From: DATAVB01 sp040414495
GTDB taxonomy: Bacteria; Actinomycetota; Actinomycetes; Mycobacteriales; QHCD01
Direction: 5' to 3'
Length of the DNA: 57,579 bases
Assembly (NCBI GenBank): GCA_040414495.1
Contig: JBEDUI010000047.1
Span: 1-57,579 of the forward strand
Positions 50,134 through 57,579 of this stretch are shown here, piece by piece. A model generated the notes under the pieces. That model saw only the letters and a list, made by a program, of their open reading frames with translations, was not told where the DNA came from and searched no databases. Position 1 is the stretch's first letter, and the number at the start of each line of letters is the position of its first letter. The translations under genes and the position numbers were made by a program.

Positions 50134-50581
50134 GCCGACCTCCCCGTCCAATCGGTTCTGGTCCAATGTTACGAAGCGGGACCGAGTGTCTACGGTGGAG
50201 TGTCGAACGGTGTTTCTCAGTCGTGTTTCAGCTTGGAATGCTTGACTTTCGGCCGTGCCAGCATCGTCGCTCGCCGGGTTCAGGCCGCATCGCGCCGGCC
50301 CTGCGCTGGCGGCCCGCCAAGCGGGAGCAGTGGTACAACCGGGTACCCAGGACCCGTATCATCATCGACTAGCACACAATGGACTTCGCGCCGTTTTTCG
50401 TTTTCGGGAAAGCTTCTCGCTTCGTCGCCGAAGGCGCCAACACAGCCGAACCTGACGCGAATCCAGAGCGTGCAGAAAAGAGGACAACGTTTTGTCGGTA
50501 TGAACCGTCAGACTGACTGACGTTGTCGAGCAAAACTAAAACGTGAATCAAGGGGGACCAGGGGTGGGGGGACAAAACCTC
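50134..50581. other. Intergenic region upstream of the L,D-transpeptidase gene
   Basis: 448 bases with no convincing gene; short open frames show no family signature. It ends in nested inverted repeats: CGTCAG-N5-CTGACG at 50506-50522, and GACAACG (50483-50489) paired with CGTTGTC (50521-50527). These could form a 5'-leader stem-loop or an operator. A promoter cannot be placed with confidence. Confidence 0.6.
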
Positions 50582-51925
50582 GTGAGCAAGGCGAAACGCC
50601 GTTGGTTGGTGGGCGTCGCGTTGGCCGCAGTGGGTGTGCTGGGCGCCGCCGGTTGTTCCAACGGTGGAAATGCCTCGGCCGCCGGCACGACCAGCCCGGC
50701 GCATTCAAATACCAAGAATGTCGCCTCGAATGGCCCAACCAGCAGTAAAAGCTCGGCAAAGTCGAGGTCCGCCAAGCTCACCATTTCGCCGGCAAACGGC
50801 AGCGGCGATGTCCGCCCGGACGCACCGATCGCGGTGACCGCAACCAACGGGACCATTCGTACAGTCTCCGTACATACCGCCGGCGACGCCGTAACCGGGT
50901 CGCTGAATGCCAGCAAGACCAGTTGGCGCAGCGCGGCCACGTTGAACGTGGGCCAGAGCTACACGGTCACCGCGACCGGAGTGAATTCCGCCGGCAAGAC
51001 CGTGAGGCGTACCAGTACGTTCCGCACACTCACGCCCGCCTCCACCTTCACCACGCACATTTCCGAAGGGTTCCAGGAGACGTACGGCGTGGGCATGCCG
51101 ATCCAGCTGACCTTCAGCCAGCCGATCACGAACAAGGCCGCGGTCGAGCAGGCGCTGCATATCAGTACGTCGAAGCCGGTTGTCGGCGCCTGGTCCTGGA
51201 TCGACGACGAGCACGTGGATTTCCGGCCCCGTGATTACTGGCCGGCTGACACCGAGGTCAGCTTCGATGGTCAGCTCGACGGCGTTCAGGGCGCCGATGG
51301 CATGTACGGCGCCGCGGACCTGACCCAGCAGTTCAAGATCGGTTCCTCGGTGATCGTGGTAGCCAGCGCCAGCACGCACCACATGCAGCTGTACGTCGAT
51401 GGTCATCTGAAGAACGAATGGCCGATCAGCACCGGCACTCCCGGCGACGACACCCCGAACGGCACCTTCCTCACTATCGAGAAGGCCAACCCGGAGGAGA
51501 TGAAGCCGTCCGACATCGCGCCCGGCCAGCCCGGCTACTACGACCTGCAGGTGCCGTGGTCGGTCCGGTTCACCTGGAGTGGCGACTTCCTGCACGACGC
51601 GCCCTGGTCGGTGAACCAGCAGGGTTCGACCAACGTCAGCCACGGCTGCGTCAACATGCCGCCGGCCGCAGCCGAGGAGTACTACAACATGGCCGTGCCC
51701 GGTGACCCGGTGACGATCACCGGCAGCCCGGTCGGCGGTACTGCCGGCGATGGCTACACCGACTGGTTCGACTCCTGGGCGACGTGGCTGTCGCACAGCG
51801 CCACCCACGAGGCGGTGCAGGCCGGTCCCGGCGGCAGCAGCTTCGTGTCGGCATCGAGCGTCCCGGCTTCGACCGCTTCGGCGCCGTTGACCACGGCCCC
51901 GGCGAACAACTCGGTCGCTTCCTAG
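50582..51925 (+). CDS. L,D-transpeptidase lipoprotein with Ig-like domains
   Basis: 447 residues. The GTG at 50582 gives a K-A-K-R-R n-region and the signal peptide WLVGVALAAVGVLGAAGC with a lipobox. There is a Ser/Thr-rich linker, then two Ig-like domains (VRPDAPIAVTATNGT; GMPIQLTFSQPITNKAAVEQAL) and a YkuD catalytic domain with VASASTHHMQLYVDGHLKNEWPISTGTPGDDTPNGTF and SHGCVNM (C356). It forms 3-3 or lipoprotein crosslinks in the wall. In-frame GTG 50543 gives a longer, less credible start. A strong terminator follows at once. Confidence 0.95.
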   Translation: MSKAKRRWLVGVALAAVGVLGAAGCSNGGNASAAGTTSPAHSNTKNVASNGPTSSKSSAKSRSAKLTISPANGSGDVRPDAPIAVTATNGTIRTVSVHTAGDAVTGSLNASKTSWRSAATLNVGQSYTVTATGVNSAGKTVRRTSTFRTLTPASTFTTHISEGFQETYGVGMPIQLTFSQPITNKAAVEQALHISTSKPVVGAWSWIDDEHVDFRPRDYWPADTEVSFDGQLDGVQGADGMYGAADLTQQFKIGSSVIVVASASTHHMQLYVDGHLKNEWPISTGTPGDDTPNGTFLTIEKANPEEMKPSDIAPGQPGYYDLQVPWSVRFTWSGDFLHDAPWSVNQQGSTNVSHGCVNMPPAAAEEYYNMAVPGDPVTITGSPVGGTAGDGYTDWFDSWATWLSHSATHEAVQAGPGGSSFVSASSVPASTASAPLTTAPANNSVAS

Positions 51926-51940
51926 ATCGGGCGTAACAAC

Positions 51941-51973
51941 AAAGGCTGGGCACCCTCGGGTGCCCAGCCTTTT
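51941..51973 (+). terminator. Intrinsic terminator of the L,D-transpeptidase gene
   Basis: AAAGGCTGGGCACCC and GGGTGCCCAGCCTTTT form a perfect 12-14 bp stem with a tetraloop and a T-run, 16 bases after the stop codon. Confidence 0.9.
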
Positions 51974-51994
51974 CGCTCTCGCCCTCGCTGCGCG

Positions 51995-52050
51995 CGCTGA
52001 ACCGCGCTTGCTGAACGGCGCTTGCTGAACGGCCCTCGCTGAACCGCCCC
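51995..52050. repeat. 14-bp tandem repeat, four units
   Basis: CGCTGAACCGCGCT, TGCTGAACGGCGCT, TGCTGAACGGCCCT and CGCTGAACCGCCCC follow without gaps. The array leads directly into the long inverted repeat at 52046. Confidence 0.85.
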
Positions 52051-52141
52051 CACGTTGTTGATCATGAAGTTACCGACGCGGCGCTCGGCGTGTCGCCGGC
52101 GTGTCATGCAGCTAACTTCATGATCAACAACAACACGGGGG
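52046..52141. repeat. Long extragenic inverted repeat around GTTGATCATGAAGTTA
   Basis: The arms GTTGTTGATCATGAAGTTA (52054-52072) and 52113-52131 are perfectly complementary over 19 bases, with GCCCCC and GGGGGC further out. The interior of about 40 bases contains GCGCTCGGCG. It resembles a small palindromic element and is not followed by a gene. Compare 6776-6831. Confidence 0.8.
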
Positions 52142-52206
52142 CTTTCAAGACTCTTGCCTCGCTGTCGCTCGTCACCCTCTTGCGTGGCTCTCGCTCGTCA
52201 CCCCGG

Positions 52207-52260
52207 TTGCGGTCCCGTCGCTAGTCGAGCCTCTTGCGGTCCCGTCGCTAGTCGAGCCTC
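52207..52260. repeat. 27-bp direct tandem repeat, two identical units
   Basis: The unit beginning TTGCGGTCCCGTCGCTAGTC occurs at 52207-52233 and 52234-52260. A third begins TTGCCGTC at 52261 and stops. Just before it, TCGCTCGTCACCC also repeats, so the gap 51926-52300 is repeat-dense. Confidence 0.85.
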
Positions 52261-52280
52261 TTGCCGTCTGGTTGTTCGCG

Positions 52281-52308
52281 CCCGTATACTCGCCGACGAA
52301 TATACGGG
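52281..52308. promoter_or_regulatory. PadR operator candidate
   Basis: CCCGTATA and TATACGGG are perfect 8-bp arms separated by 12 bases, ending 15 bases before the PadR ATG. PadR repressors bind such ATAC-containing inverted repeats in front of exporter operons. Confidence 0.75.
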
Positions 52309-52323
52309 AACGGGGTGACTGAG

Positions 52324-52974
52324 ATGGCCAAGCGACGCAAGGTGAGCAACGTGCTCGCGTTGGCGCTGATGGCGTTGCTCGTGCCGGGCCACCCGATGCA
52401 CCCGTACCAGATGGCGAACATCATGCGCCGCACCGGCAAAGACCGGGACATGAACATCAAGTGGGGCTCGCTCTACACGGTCATTCAAAATCTGGAGAAA
52501 TACGGCTTCATCGAGGCGACCGGCAGCGACCGGGCCGGCGGCCGGCCGGAGCGGACCGTTTATGCCCTCACCGCGGCCGGTCGGGCCGAGCTTGAGGACT
52601 GGCTTCGCGAATTGGTCGCCACGCCGGAGCCGGAGTTTCCGAAATTCCGCTCGGCGTTGTCGGTGTTGGGCGTACTGGGGCCCGATGAGGTAACCGCTTT
52701 GCTGAAAGGGCGGTTGCGGGTCCTGGAAAGTCGCATTGCCGAAGAACGGGCCGAGTTGGAGCAGAGCAGTTGGCTGCCGCGAATTTTCGTTGTCGAGGCC
52801 GAATACGCATTGGCAATGCGTAAGGCAGAGGCGGCGTGGGTTCGGTCGCTGCTGGAGGAATTGGCTAACAATAGTATTTCCGGTCTCGACGAATGGCGGC
52901 GGTTTCACGAGACCGGCGAATATCCCCCGGAATGGATGCAGATGTTTCTCGAGGGAGGCCCACCGGCGGACTGA
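52324..52974 (+). CDS. PadR-family transcriptional regulator
   Basis: 216 residues. The winged helix has ALALMALLVPGHPMHPYQMANIMRRTG, WGSLYTVIQNLEKYGFIEATGSDRAGGRPERTVYALTAAG, the PadR hallmark. The C-terminal half is a Vir-type dimerisation domain. ATG 52324 is close to CGGGG; GTG 52315 is possible. It lies in the same orientation as the ABC exporter 160 bases downstream and probably represses it. Confidence 0.93.
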   Translation: MAKRRKVSNVLALALMALLVPGHPMHPYQMANIMRRTGKDRDMNIKWGSLYTVIQNLEKYGFIEATGSDRAGGRPERTVYALTAAGRAELEDWLRELVATPEPEFPKFRSALSVLGVLGPDEVTALLKGRLRVLESRIAEERAELEQSSWLPRIFVVEAEYALAMRKAEAAWVRSLLEELANNSISGLDEWRRFHETGEYPPEWMQMFLEGGPPAD

Positions 52975-52985
52975 CCACATAGGAG

Positions 52986-53021
52986 ACCCCGGCGCGGTGC
53001 GGGAACACCGCGAGCCGGGGT
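52986..53021. terminator. Hairpin between padR and the ABC genes
   Basis: ACCCCGG-C-GCGGTG pairs with CACCGC-GAG-CCGGGGT around six bases. It could attenuate readthrough from the PadR gene into the exporter. No U-run. Confidence 0.5.
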
Positions 53022-53135
53022 CGATACCTCGCACTCATCCGCGGGAACGGAATCTGGCGTACGAGGCGGCACCAGCAAGGATAGCCGGGTTCCTCTCCCG
53101 CGGGCACAACACAACCCGCTTCAGAGGAGCACATC

Positions 53136-54104
53136 ATGCATGTCGAGGCACGGGACCTCGTCAAGGCCTATCCGGGGAGCGTTCGCGCCCTGGACGGGAT
53201 GTCCCTGACCATCAAGGCCGGTGAGGTATTCGGGCTGTTGGGCCCGAACGGCGCCGGCAAATCCACCGCCATCAAGATCCTGACCACGCTGGCCCGTCCG
53301 GACTCCGGCAGCGCCGAGGTCGCCGGGCACGATGTGTTGCGGCATCCGGACCGGGTCCGCCGCGCGATCGGCGTGGTGGCGCAGCGCTCGGGTACTGACC
53401 CGACCGCATCCGGCCGCGACAACCTCATGCTGCAAGGGCATTTGTACGGCCTGGGCGGCGCGGCGTTACGCCGTCGGGTGTCCACATTGCTCGAACGGTT
53501 CGGGCTGGCCGAAGCGGCCGGCCGGGCGGTGAGCACGTACTCCGGCGGCATGCAGCGTCGGCTGGACGTGGCGCTCGGTCTGGTGCACCAGCCGCAGGTG
53601 CTGTTTCTGGACGAACCGACCACGGGGCTGGACCCGGAGGCGCGATCGGCGCTGTGGCAGGAAATCACGCAACTGTCCACAGGCGAGGGTTTGACGATTC
53701 TGCTGACCACGCATTATCTGGAGGAGGCGGACCGGCTGGCCCACCGTCTGGCCATTGTGGACAATGGCCGGGTTGTGGTGGACGGTACACCGGATGAGCT
53801 GAAAGGCGAATTGGCCGGCGACGCTGTCCATGTCGAATTACGCAGCGGGCCGGATGAAACGCTGGTACGTAGGGCGATCGGCGCCGTGCCGGGGGTAGGC
53901 GAGGTGTCGCTGAACGGTCGTCGGCTCAGCGCCCGCGTCGGTGACGGCGCCGCCGCTGTACCGGGGGTGCTGACCGCGTTGGAACGCGCCGGCGCGCCGG
54001 CCGCCGCGGTGACCGTAGCCCGTCCGTCGCTCGATGATGTTTATCTGCGCCATGTCGGGCGCCGGTTCGCCGAATCCGCAGCCACCGCTGGAGGTGCCCG
54101 ATGA
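53136..54104 (+). CDS. DrrA-type ABC transporter ATPase
   Basis: 322 residues: Walker A GLLGPNGAGKST, Q-loop VVAQRSG, signature YSGGMQRRLDVA, Walker B VLFLDEPTTGLD and switch His TTHYLEEAD. A DUF4162-like C-terminal domain follows (VVVDGTPDELKGEL to SLDDVYLRHVG). It powers the ABC-2 permease that overlaps it by ATGA. GAGGAGC lies upstream. Its drug-exporter role is inferred from DrrAB similarity and the PadR neighbour. Confidence 0.95.
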   Translation: MHVEARDLVKAYPGSVRALDGMSLTIKAGEVFGLLGPNGAGKSTAIKILTTLARPDSGSAEVAGHDVLRHPDRVRRAIGVVAQRSGTDPTASGRDNLMLQGHLYGLGGAALRRRVSTLLERFGLAEAAGRAVSTYSGGMQRRLDVALGLVHQPQVLFLDEPTTGLDPEARSALWQEITQLSTGEGLTILLTTHYLEEADRLAHRLAIVDNGRVVVDGTPDELKGELAGDAVHVELRSGPDETLVRRAIGAVPGVGEVSLNGRRLSARVGDGAAAVPGVLTALERAGAPAAAVTVARPSLDDVYLRHVGRRFAESAATAGGAR

Positions 54105-54868
54105 TCGCCCAGACCTGGTGGCTGACCCACCGTCAGCTCAAGGCGTTGCTGCGCCAGCCCGCGGTGCTCGTCATCACGTTAGTGCAGCCGGTGGTGTGGT
54201 TGTTCTTGTTCGGCAACCTGTTCCGTAAAATCATTGAATTGCCGGGCTTTGGTACGACGTCCTACCTCGATTACCTTGTACCCGGTGTGGTGGTGATGAA
54301 TGCCGTCTCCTCCAACATGTGGTCCGGGATGGGGACGATCGAGGAAATCGAACGCGGAACACTCAACCGGTTCCTTACCGCTCCGGTCAGCCGGGCCGCG
54401 ATTATGAACGCCAGCGTCATCGTGCAGGCAATCAGCACCGCCGTGCAGTCGGTCATCATCGTGTTGCTCGGGTGGGCCGCCGGCGCGCACTATTCCGGTG
54501 GTGCGGCCGGACCGGTCGCGCTGGTAATCGCCTCGATGCTGTTGGGTACGGCGTTCAGCGCGCTGTCCAATGTATTCGGGATGACCCTGCGGCAGCGGGA
54601 AAGCATTATCGGGTTGAGTATTTTCCTGCTGCTTCCGTTGACGTTCCTGTCGACCGCGTTCATGGCCAAGAGCCTGATGCCGGGCTGGATGCGGGACGTG
54701 GCGAAGGTCAATCCGGTGAATTGGGCGCTGGACTCGGCCCGGGGCGCGCTCGCGCACAGCATCGACTGGAGCACGACATTGGTGCATGGCGCTTGGCTGC
54801 TGGGGCTGGCGATAGTGCTGGTGCGGCTGTCGACGCTTACTTTCCGTACGTATCAACGTACCGTGTGA
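54101..54868 (+). CDS. ABC-2 type exporter permease (DrrB-like)
   Basis: 255 residues, six TMs. It starts LKALLRQPAVLVITLVQPVVWLFLFGNLF and carries the ABC-2 motifs NMWSGMGTIEEIERGTLNRFLTAPVSRAAI and LPLTFLSTAFMAKSLMPGWMRDVAKVNPVNWALDSARGA, near the end. It partners the ATPase as a homodimeric exporter. A strong hairpin follows. Confidence 0.93.
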   Translation: MIAQTWWLTHRQLKALLRQPAVLVITLVQPVVWLFLFGNLFRKIIELPGFGTTSYLDYLVPGVVVMNAVSSNMWSGMGTIEEIERGTLNRFLTAPVSRAAIMNASVIVQAISTAVQSVIIVLLGWAAGAHYSGGAAGPVALVIASMLLGTAFSALSNVFGMTLRQRESIIGLSIFLLLPLTFLSTAFMAKSLMPGWMRDVAKVNPVNWALDSARGALAHSIDWSTTLVHGAWLLGLAIVLVRLSTLTFRTYQRTV

Positions 54869-54874
54869 ATCCGC

Positions 54875-54909
54875 ACCGAGCGCGGGGAGGAAGGAGCCCC
54901 GCGCTCGGT
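54875..54909 (+). terminator. Hairpin terminator after the ABC operon
   Basis: ACCGAGCGCGGGG and CCCCGCGCTCGGT give a perfect 13-bp stem with a 9-base loop, 6 bases after the permease stop. The sequence after it is GGGG-rich and has no T-run. Confidence 0.7.
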
Positions 54910-55026
54910 CGGGGGGAGAGCAAGCGCGGGGCCCGGGTCCATATATACGCCTTTTGGGCGCGTCGCGAGGGCCGAGTGCGAAGATCGGGGGCACGATCTG
55001 CAGTTAGCCGGCAAATCGATCCGCAG

Positions 55027-55236
55027 TTACTCCACTGCCAGCATGACCTCGGTGGATTTCACCAGCACTGTGACTTGCGTCCCCTCGCCCAAGCCCAGAT
55101 CCTCGACCGCTTCCCGAGTGATGGACGCGGTGATCGGCTGGCCGCCGTCCAGGACGACCTTGACCACGGCCATGGCCTCGCCGAGTTGCACCGACTGGAC
55201 CCGGCCCGGCAGTTGATTACGAGTGGACAGACGCAT
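55027..55236 (-). CDS. Molbindin (Mop/TOBE) molybdate-binding protein
   Basis: 69 residues: MRLSTRNQLPGRVQSVQLGEAMAVVKVVLDGGQPITASITREAVEDLGL and VTVLVKSTEVMLAVE. This is a single Mop domain, about the normal size of clostridial-type molbindins, which bind molybdate or tungstate for storage. ATG 55236 follows GGAGG; a start four codons upstream is less good. No ModABC transporter lies nearby. Confidence 0.9.
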   Translation of the reverse strand: MRLSTRNQLPGRVQSVQLGEAMAVVKVVLDGGQPITASITREAVEDLGLGEGTQVTVLVKSTEVMLAVE

Positions 55237-55243
55237 CGTGGCC

Positions 55244-55254
55244 TCCACGGTGGA
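55244..55254. repeat. TCCACNGTGGA palindrome
   Basis: TCCACGGTGGA just upstream of the molbindin ATG, between divergent genes. Confidence 0.65.
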
Positions 55255-55398
55255 TGGTCGGACTGACTCACGCTAGCGAGCGGATCGGTGCTGCGTCCGG
55301 AGTTTGTCGATCCACTATGTCAACGATCAAAGGAAATCACCTGGTTCGAGCGGCCCATGCCTTGGTGCGAAGATGACGCGTCCGAATATGCTGCCGGC

Positions 55399-56955
55399 AT
55401 GGCCGAATACGAGCTGGTGATCAACGGCGGCGCCCTCATCGACGGCACCGGGGCACCCCGCCGCCGGCTCAATATTGGCCTCGCGGGCGGCCGGATCGCC
55501 GTAATATCAGCCGAAATTCTCGTTGGTCAGCGAGAAATCGACGCGACCGATCAGATCGTCACCCCGGGCTTCATCGACCTGCACTCACACGCCGATTTCA
55601 CCGTGACCCACAGCCCAGCCGCCATTACCCAGATATATCAAGGCGTCACCACGCTCGTCACGGGCAACTGTGGATTCTCCCCGTTTCCGTCCTCACCGCG
55701 GCAACCCACGTTATTCACCCGGGCCGACGGGTCCTGTCCCAACGCAGCCGATTTCAGCGCCGCAGCGGAAAATGCCAGGCCGGCGGTCAATCTTGGCCTG
55801 CAGTTGGGACACGGCGCGGTTCGTGCCGCCGTACTCGGAGCGGATGATCGGCGGCCAACCACAGCCGAACTGTCCGCGATGGGCCGGATCGTCAGCACGG
55901 CCGCGGCCCAGGGCGTACTGGGATTTTCCACCGGCCTGATTTATTCGCCCGGCGTTTTCGCCGCGCCCGACGAGCTGGAATACCTGGTACGCACGGCGAA
56001 TTCGGCCGGGTTGCTGTATTCAACGCATATGCGCAATGAGTCGTCGCGGCTGCTGGAGGCTGTCGCCGAGGCGATCGAGACGGCCGAACGCGCCTGTGCC
56101 CGGCTGGAAATCTCGCATCTGAAGGCGATGGGGCCGGCCAATCACGGTCGGGTCGGCGATGCGTTGGCGCTGTTGGACGCGGCCCGGGCTCGCGGCGTCG
56201 ATGTTGCCGCCGACGTATATCCGTACACCGCATCCAGTACGGCATTGACCGCACGGCTGCCGGCCTGGGCACTCGACGGTGGCACCGAAGCGTTGCTGCA
56301 TCGCCTGTCCGATAAGGAAAAGCGGGCCCGGATCGCGGATGAGTTACGGAACCGGTTCGGTCGGGATATCGACCCCGAGGGCGTGGTGATCGCAGACCTC
56401 GGACCGGGTCGTTATCAACATTGCGTTGGCAAATCGATCGCCGAGATCGGCCGGAGCGACGACGCCGATCCGGCCGAGACGGTATTGCGGGTGCTGGAAA
56501 ATCACGCCGCGACCGCCAGCATCATCAACCACGCCATGAGCGAGCAGGATGTCGATACGGTGCTGGCCCACCCGTACGTATCGGTGGCCAGCGATGGAGC
56601 GACGCTGGATTTGTCGGGCAACGGGCGGCCGCACCCGCGCAGCTTTGGCACGTTCGCGCGGGTTCTGGGGCGCCATGTGCGCGAGCGCGGCCTGCTCACG
56701 TTGGAAGAGGCGGTTCGCAAGATGACGTCCTTGCCGGCCAGCAGAATTCGGGTCGCCGACCGTGGCGTGCTACGTGAAGGCGCCGCCGCCGATATCGCGG
56801 TTTTCGACCCGGCGACGGTGACCGACAATTCCACATTCGACAATCCGTGGCGGCTGGCCGGTGGTTTCTCTACGGTACTGGTGAACGGCGTACCAACCCT
56901 CTTGAATGGACAGTCAACGGGAAATGCGGCCGGGCGGATCCTCACGCCAGAGTAG
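55399..56955 (+). CDS. N-acyl-D-amino-acid deacylase/D-aminoacylase family amidohydrolase
   Basis: 518 residues of the amidohydrolase superfamily: VTPGFIDLHSHADF (first metal His pair), VTTLVTGNCGFSP, STHMRNESSRLLEAV, LEISHLKAMG (metal His), and VASDGATLD (catalytic Asp). The N-terminus and the C-terminal ADIAVFDP form the composite beta-sandwich. It cleaves N-acyl-D-amino acids or similar acyl-amides in the cytosol. A TATGCT (55387-55392) six bases before the ATG suggests leaderless transcription. It is divergent from the molbindin. Functional links to the HyuA operon are speculative. Confidence 0.92.
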   Translation: MAEYELVINGGALIDGTGAPRRRLNIGLAGGRIAVISAEILVGQREIDATDQIVTPGFIDLHSHADFTVTHSPAAITQIYQGVTTLVTGNCGFSPFPSSPRQPTLFTRADGSCPNAADFSAAAENARPAVNLGLQLGHGAVRAAVLGADDRRPTTAELSAMGRIVSTAAAQGVLGFSTGLIYSPGVFAAPDELEYLVRTANSAGLLYSTHMRNESSRLLEAVAEAIETAERACARLEISHLKAMGPANHGRVGDALALLDAARARGVDVAADVYPYTASSTALTARLPAWALDGGTEALLHRLSDKEKRARIADELRNRFGRDIDPEGVVIADLGPGRYQHCVGKSIAEIGRSDDADPAETVLRVLENHAATASIINHAMSEQDVDTVLAHPYVSVASDGATLDLSGNGRPHPRSFGTFARVLGRHVRERGLLTLEEAVRKMTSLPASRIRVADRGVLREGAAADIAVFDPATVTDNSTFDNPWRLAGGFSTVLVNGVPTLLNGQSTGNAAGRILTPE

Positions 56956-57073
56956 GCGCCAGCAGTTGAAGCGCAGGCTACGTTCGCTGCACTGAATACC
57001 GTGACACGGCCAGTCAACCGACGCAGAGGCCACGATGGCTGCAGTGCGGATCAGGGTTGCGTAAGAAAACGCC

Positions 57074-57579
57074 CTGGTGTCACGGTCGTTGCGGTGAGGG
57101 CGGTGGCGGGGCTGGTCGACCGACGCTGGTGTCACGGTCGGTGCGGTGAGGGCTCTTGCGGGGCCGGCCAACTAACCCTGGTGTCACGGTCGCTGCAATG
57201 AGGCCAGGGCGGGCTTTTGGTCGAGCTGTCGGTTGCCGCTGCGCCGCGTATGTGCAGCGACCGTGACGTGGGGGTGGAAATTCGGCGGAAAAACCGCCCT
57301 GGTGTCGCGGTCGCTGCAGTAAAGGCTGTTGCGGGGCGGGTTGACCGACGCTGGTGTCACGGCCGGTGCAGTAAAGGCTGTTGCGGGGCTGGTCGACCGA
57401 CGCTGAGGTCACGGTCGCTGCGGTGAGGGCTGTTGCGGGGCGGGTTGACCGACCCTGGTGTCACGGCCGGTGCAGTAAAGGCTGTTGCGGGGTCGGTCGA
57501 CCGACGCTGAGGTCGCGGTCGCTGCGGTGAGGGCTGTTGCGGGGCGGGTTGACCGACCCTGATGTCACGGCCGGTGCCG
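57074..57579. repeat. 52-bp tandem repeat array running off the right edge
   Basis: Exact 52-base periodicity. Units at 57074, 57126 and 57178 are followed by a degenerate interval, then contiguous units at 57299, 57351, 57403, 57455, 57507 and 57559 (cut by the edge). Each unit starts CTGRKGTCRCGG and contains GGCTGTTGCGGGG and GACCGAC. Units 5/7 and 6/8 alternate, a higher-order 104-bp repeat. An inverted piece GCAGCGACCGTGAC lies at 57254-57267. The period is not a multiple of three. The stretch 56956-57073 before it has no gene and carries degenerate related sequence. Confidence 0.9.

Noticed and set aside
50166..50372. Small open frame upstream of the L,D-transpeptidase
   Set aside because: No ribosome-binding site, no recognisable motif, and codon use unlike nearby genes.
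57001..57426. Short open frames within the 52-bp array
   Set aside because: The 52-base period breaks any reading frame pattern; translations are Arg/Gly/Val repeats in all frames.
57074..57579. Possible CRISPR array in the right-hand repeats
   Set aside because: Units abut directly with no unique spacers, and the period is constant at 52 bases. No cas genes are visible.

Overview
The window is chromosomal DNA from a high-G+C actinomycete, probably Actinomycetota. The signs are GTG starts, ATGA/GTGA-coupled operons, starts that look leaderless, ECF41 and ECF42 sigma modules, DUF5313, DUF4389 and a mycothiol-isomerase-like protein. Genus cannot be fixed from the sequence. No rRNA, tRNA, CRISPR array or intact insertion sequence was seen. 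Several genes are decayed, and extragenic repeats are plentiful.

Layout. 1-6.7 kb is an accessory patch: a methyltransferase fragment at the left edge, a nucleotidyltransferase, three APH-fold kinases (one frameshifted, one with an altered catalytic loop), an ArsR-type regulator with its MFS exporter under a 44-bp palindrome, and a solitary DNA methyltransferase. 6.7-7.0 kb is a repeat island. 7-14.3 kb holds barstar, a sulfatase, a SpoU rRNA methylase, KDPG aldolase, an ECF41 sigma factor with its CMD partner, a ThuA protein and a Nudix-like protein. 14.4-23.6 kb is a seven-gene catabolic operon: SDR, LacI, two FAD oxidoreductases, HyuA without HyuB, an HExxH protein and a permease. It starts from a clear promoter followed by a LacI-style palindrome.

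23.6-33.8 kb contains a decayed kinase, a CPBP protease, a quinone oxidoreductase, a DGPF/ECF42 module, a MacB-like export operon (lipoprotein, HlyD, ATPase, permease) divergent from a two-component system, and a Nudix hydrolase. 33.8-41.4 kb contains DUF4396, a sigma/anti-sigma-like pair, two membrane proteins, a lysyl-phosphatidylglycerol synthase remnant, and a PepSY protein next to a second two-component system.

41.3-50.1 kb is rich in small regulators: two MarR-type proteins, an OhrR-like regulator beside DUF5313, a persulfide-response operon (MBL-rhodanese, thioredoxin, CstR), an RHH antitoxin with a broken toxin, and two MFS exporters. 50.5-57.6 kb holds an L,D-transpeptidase, a repeat island, a PadR-ABC exporter operon, a molbindin, an N-acyl-D-amino-acid deacylase and a 52-bp tandem array running off the right edge.

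The best leads for something undescribed are the HyuA/HExxH/double-FAD operon, a possible CstR regulon that reaches DUF4396, an over-represented palindrome TCCACNGTGGA, and dispersed hairpin families.
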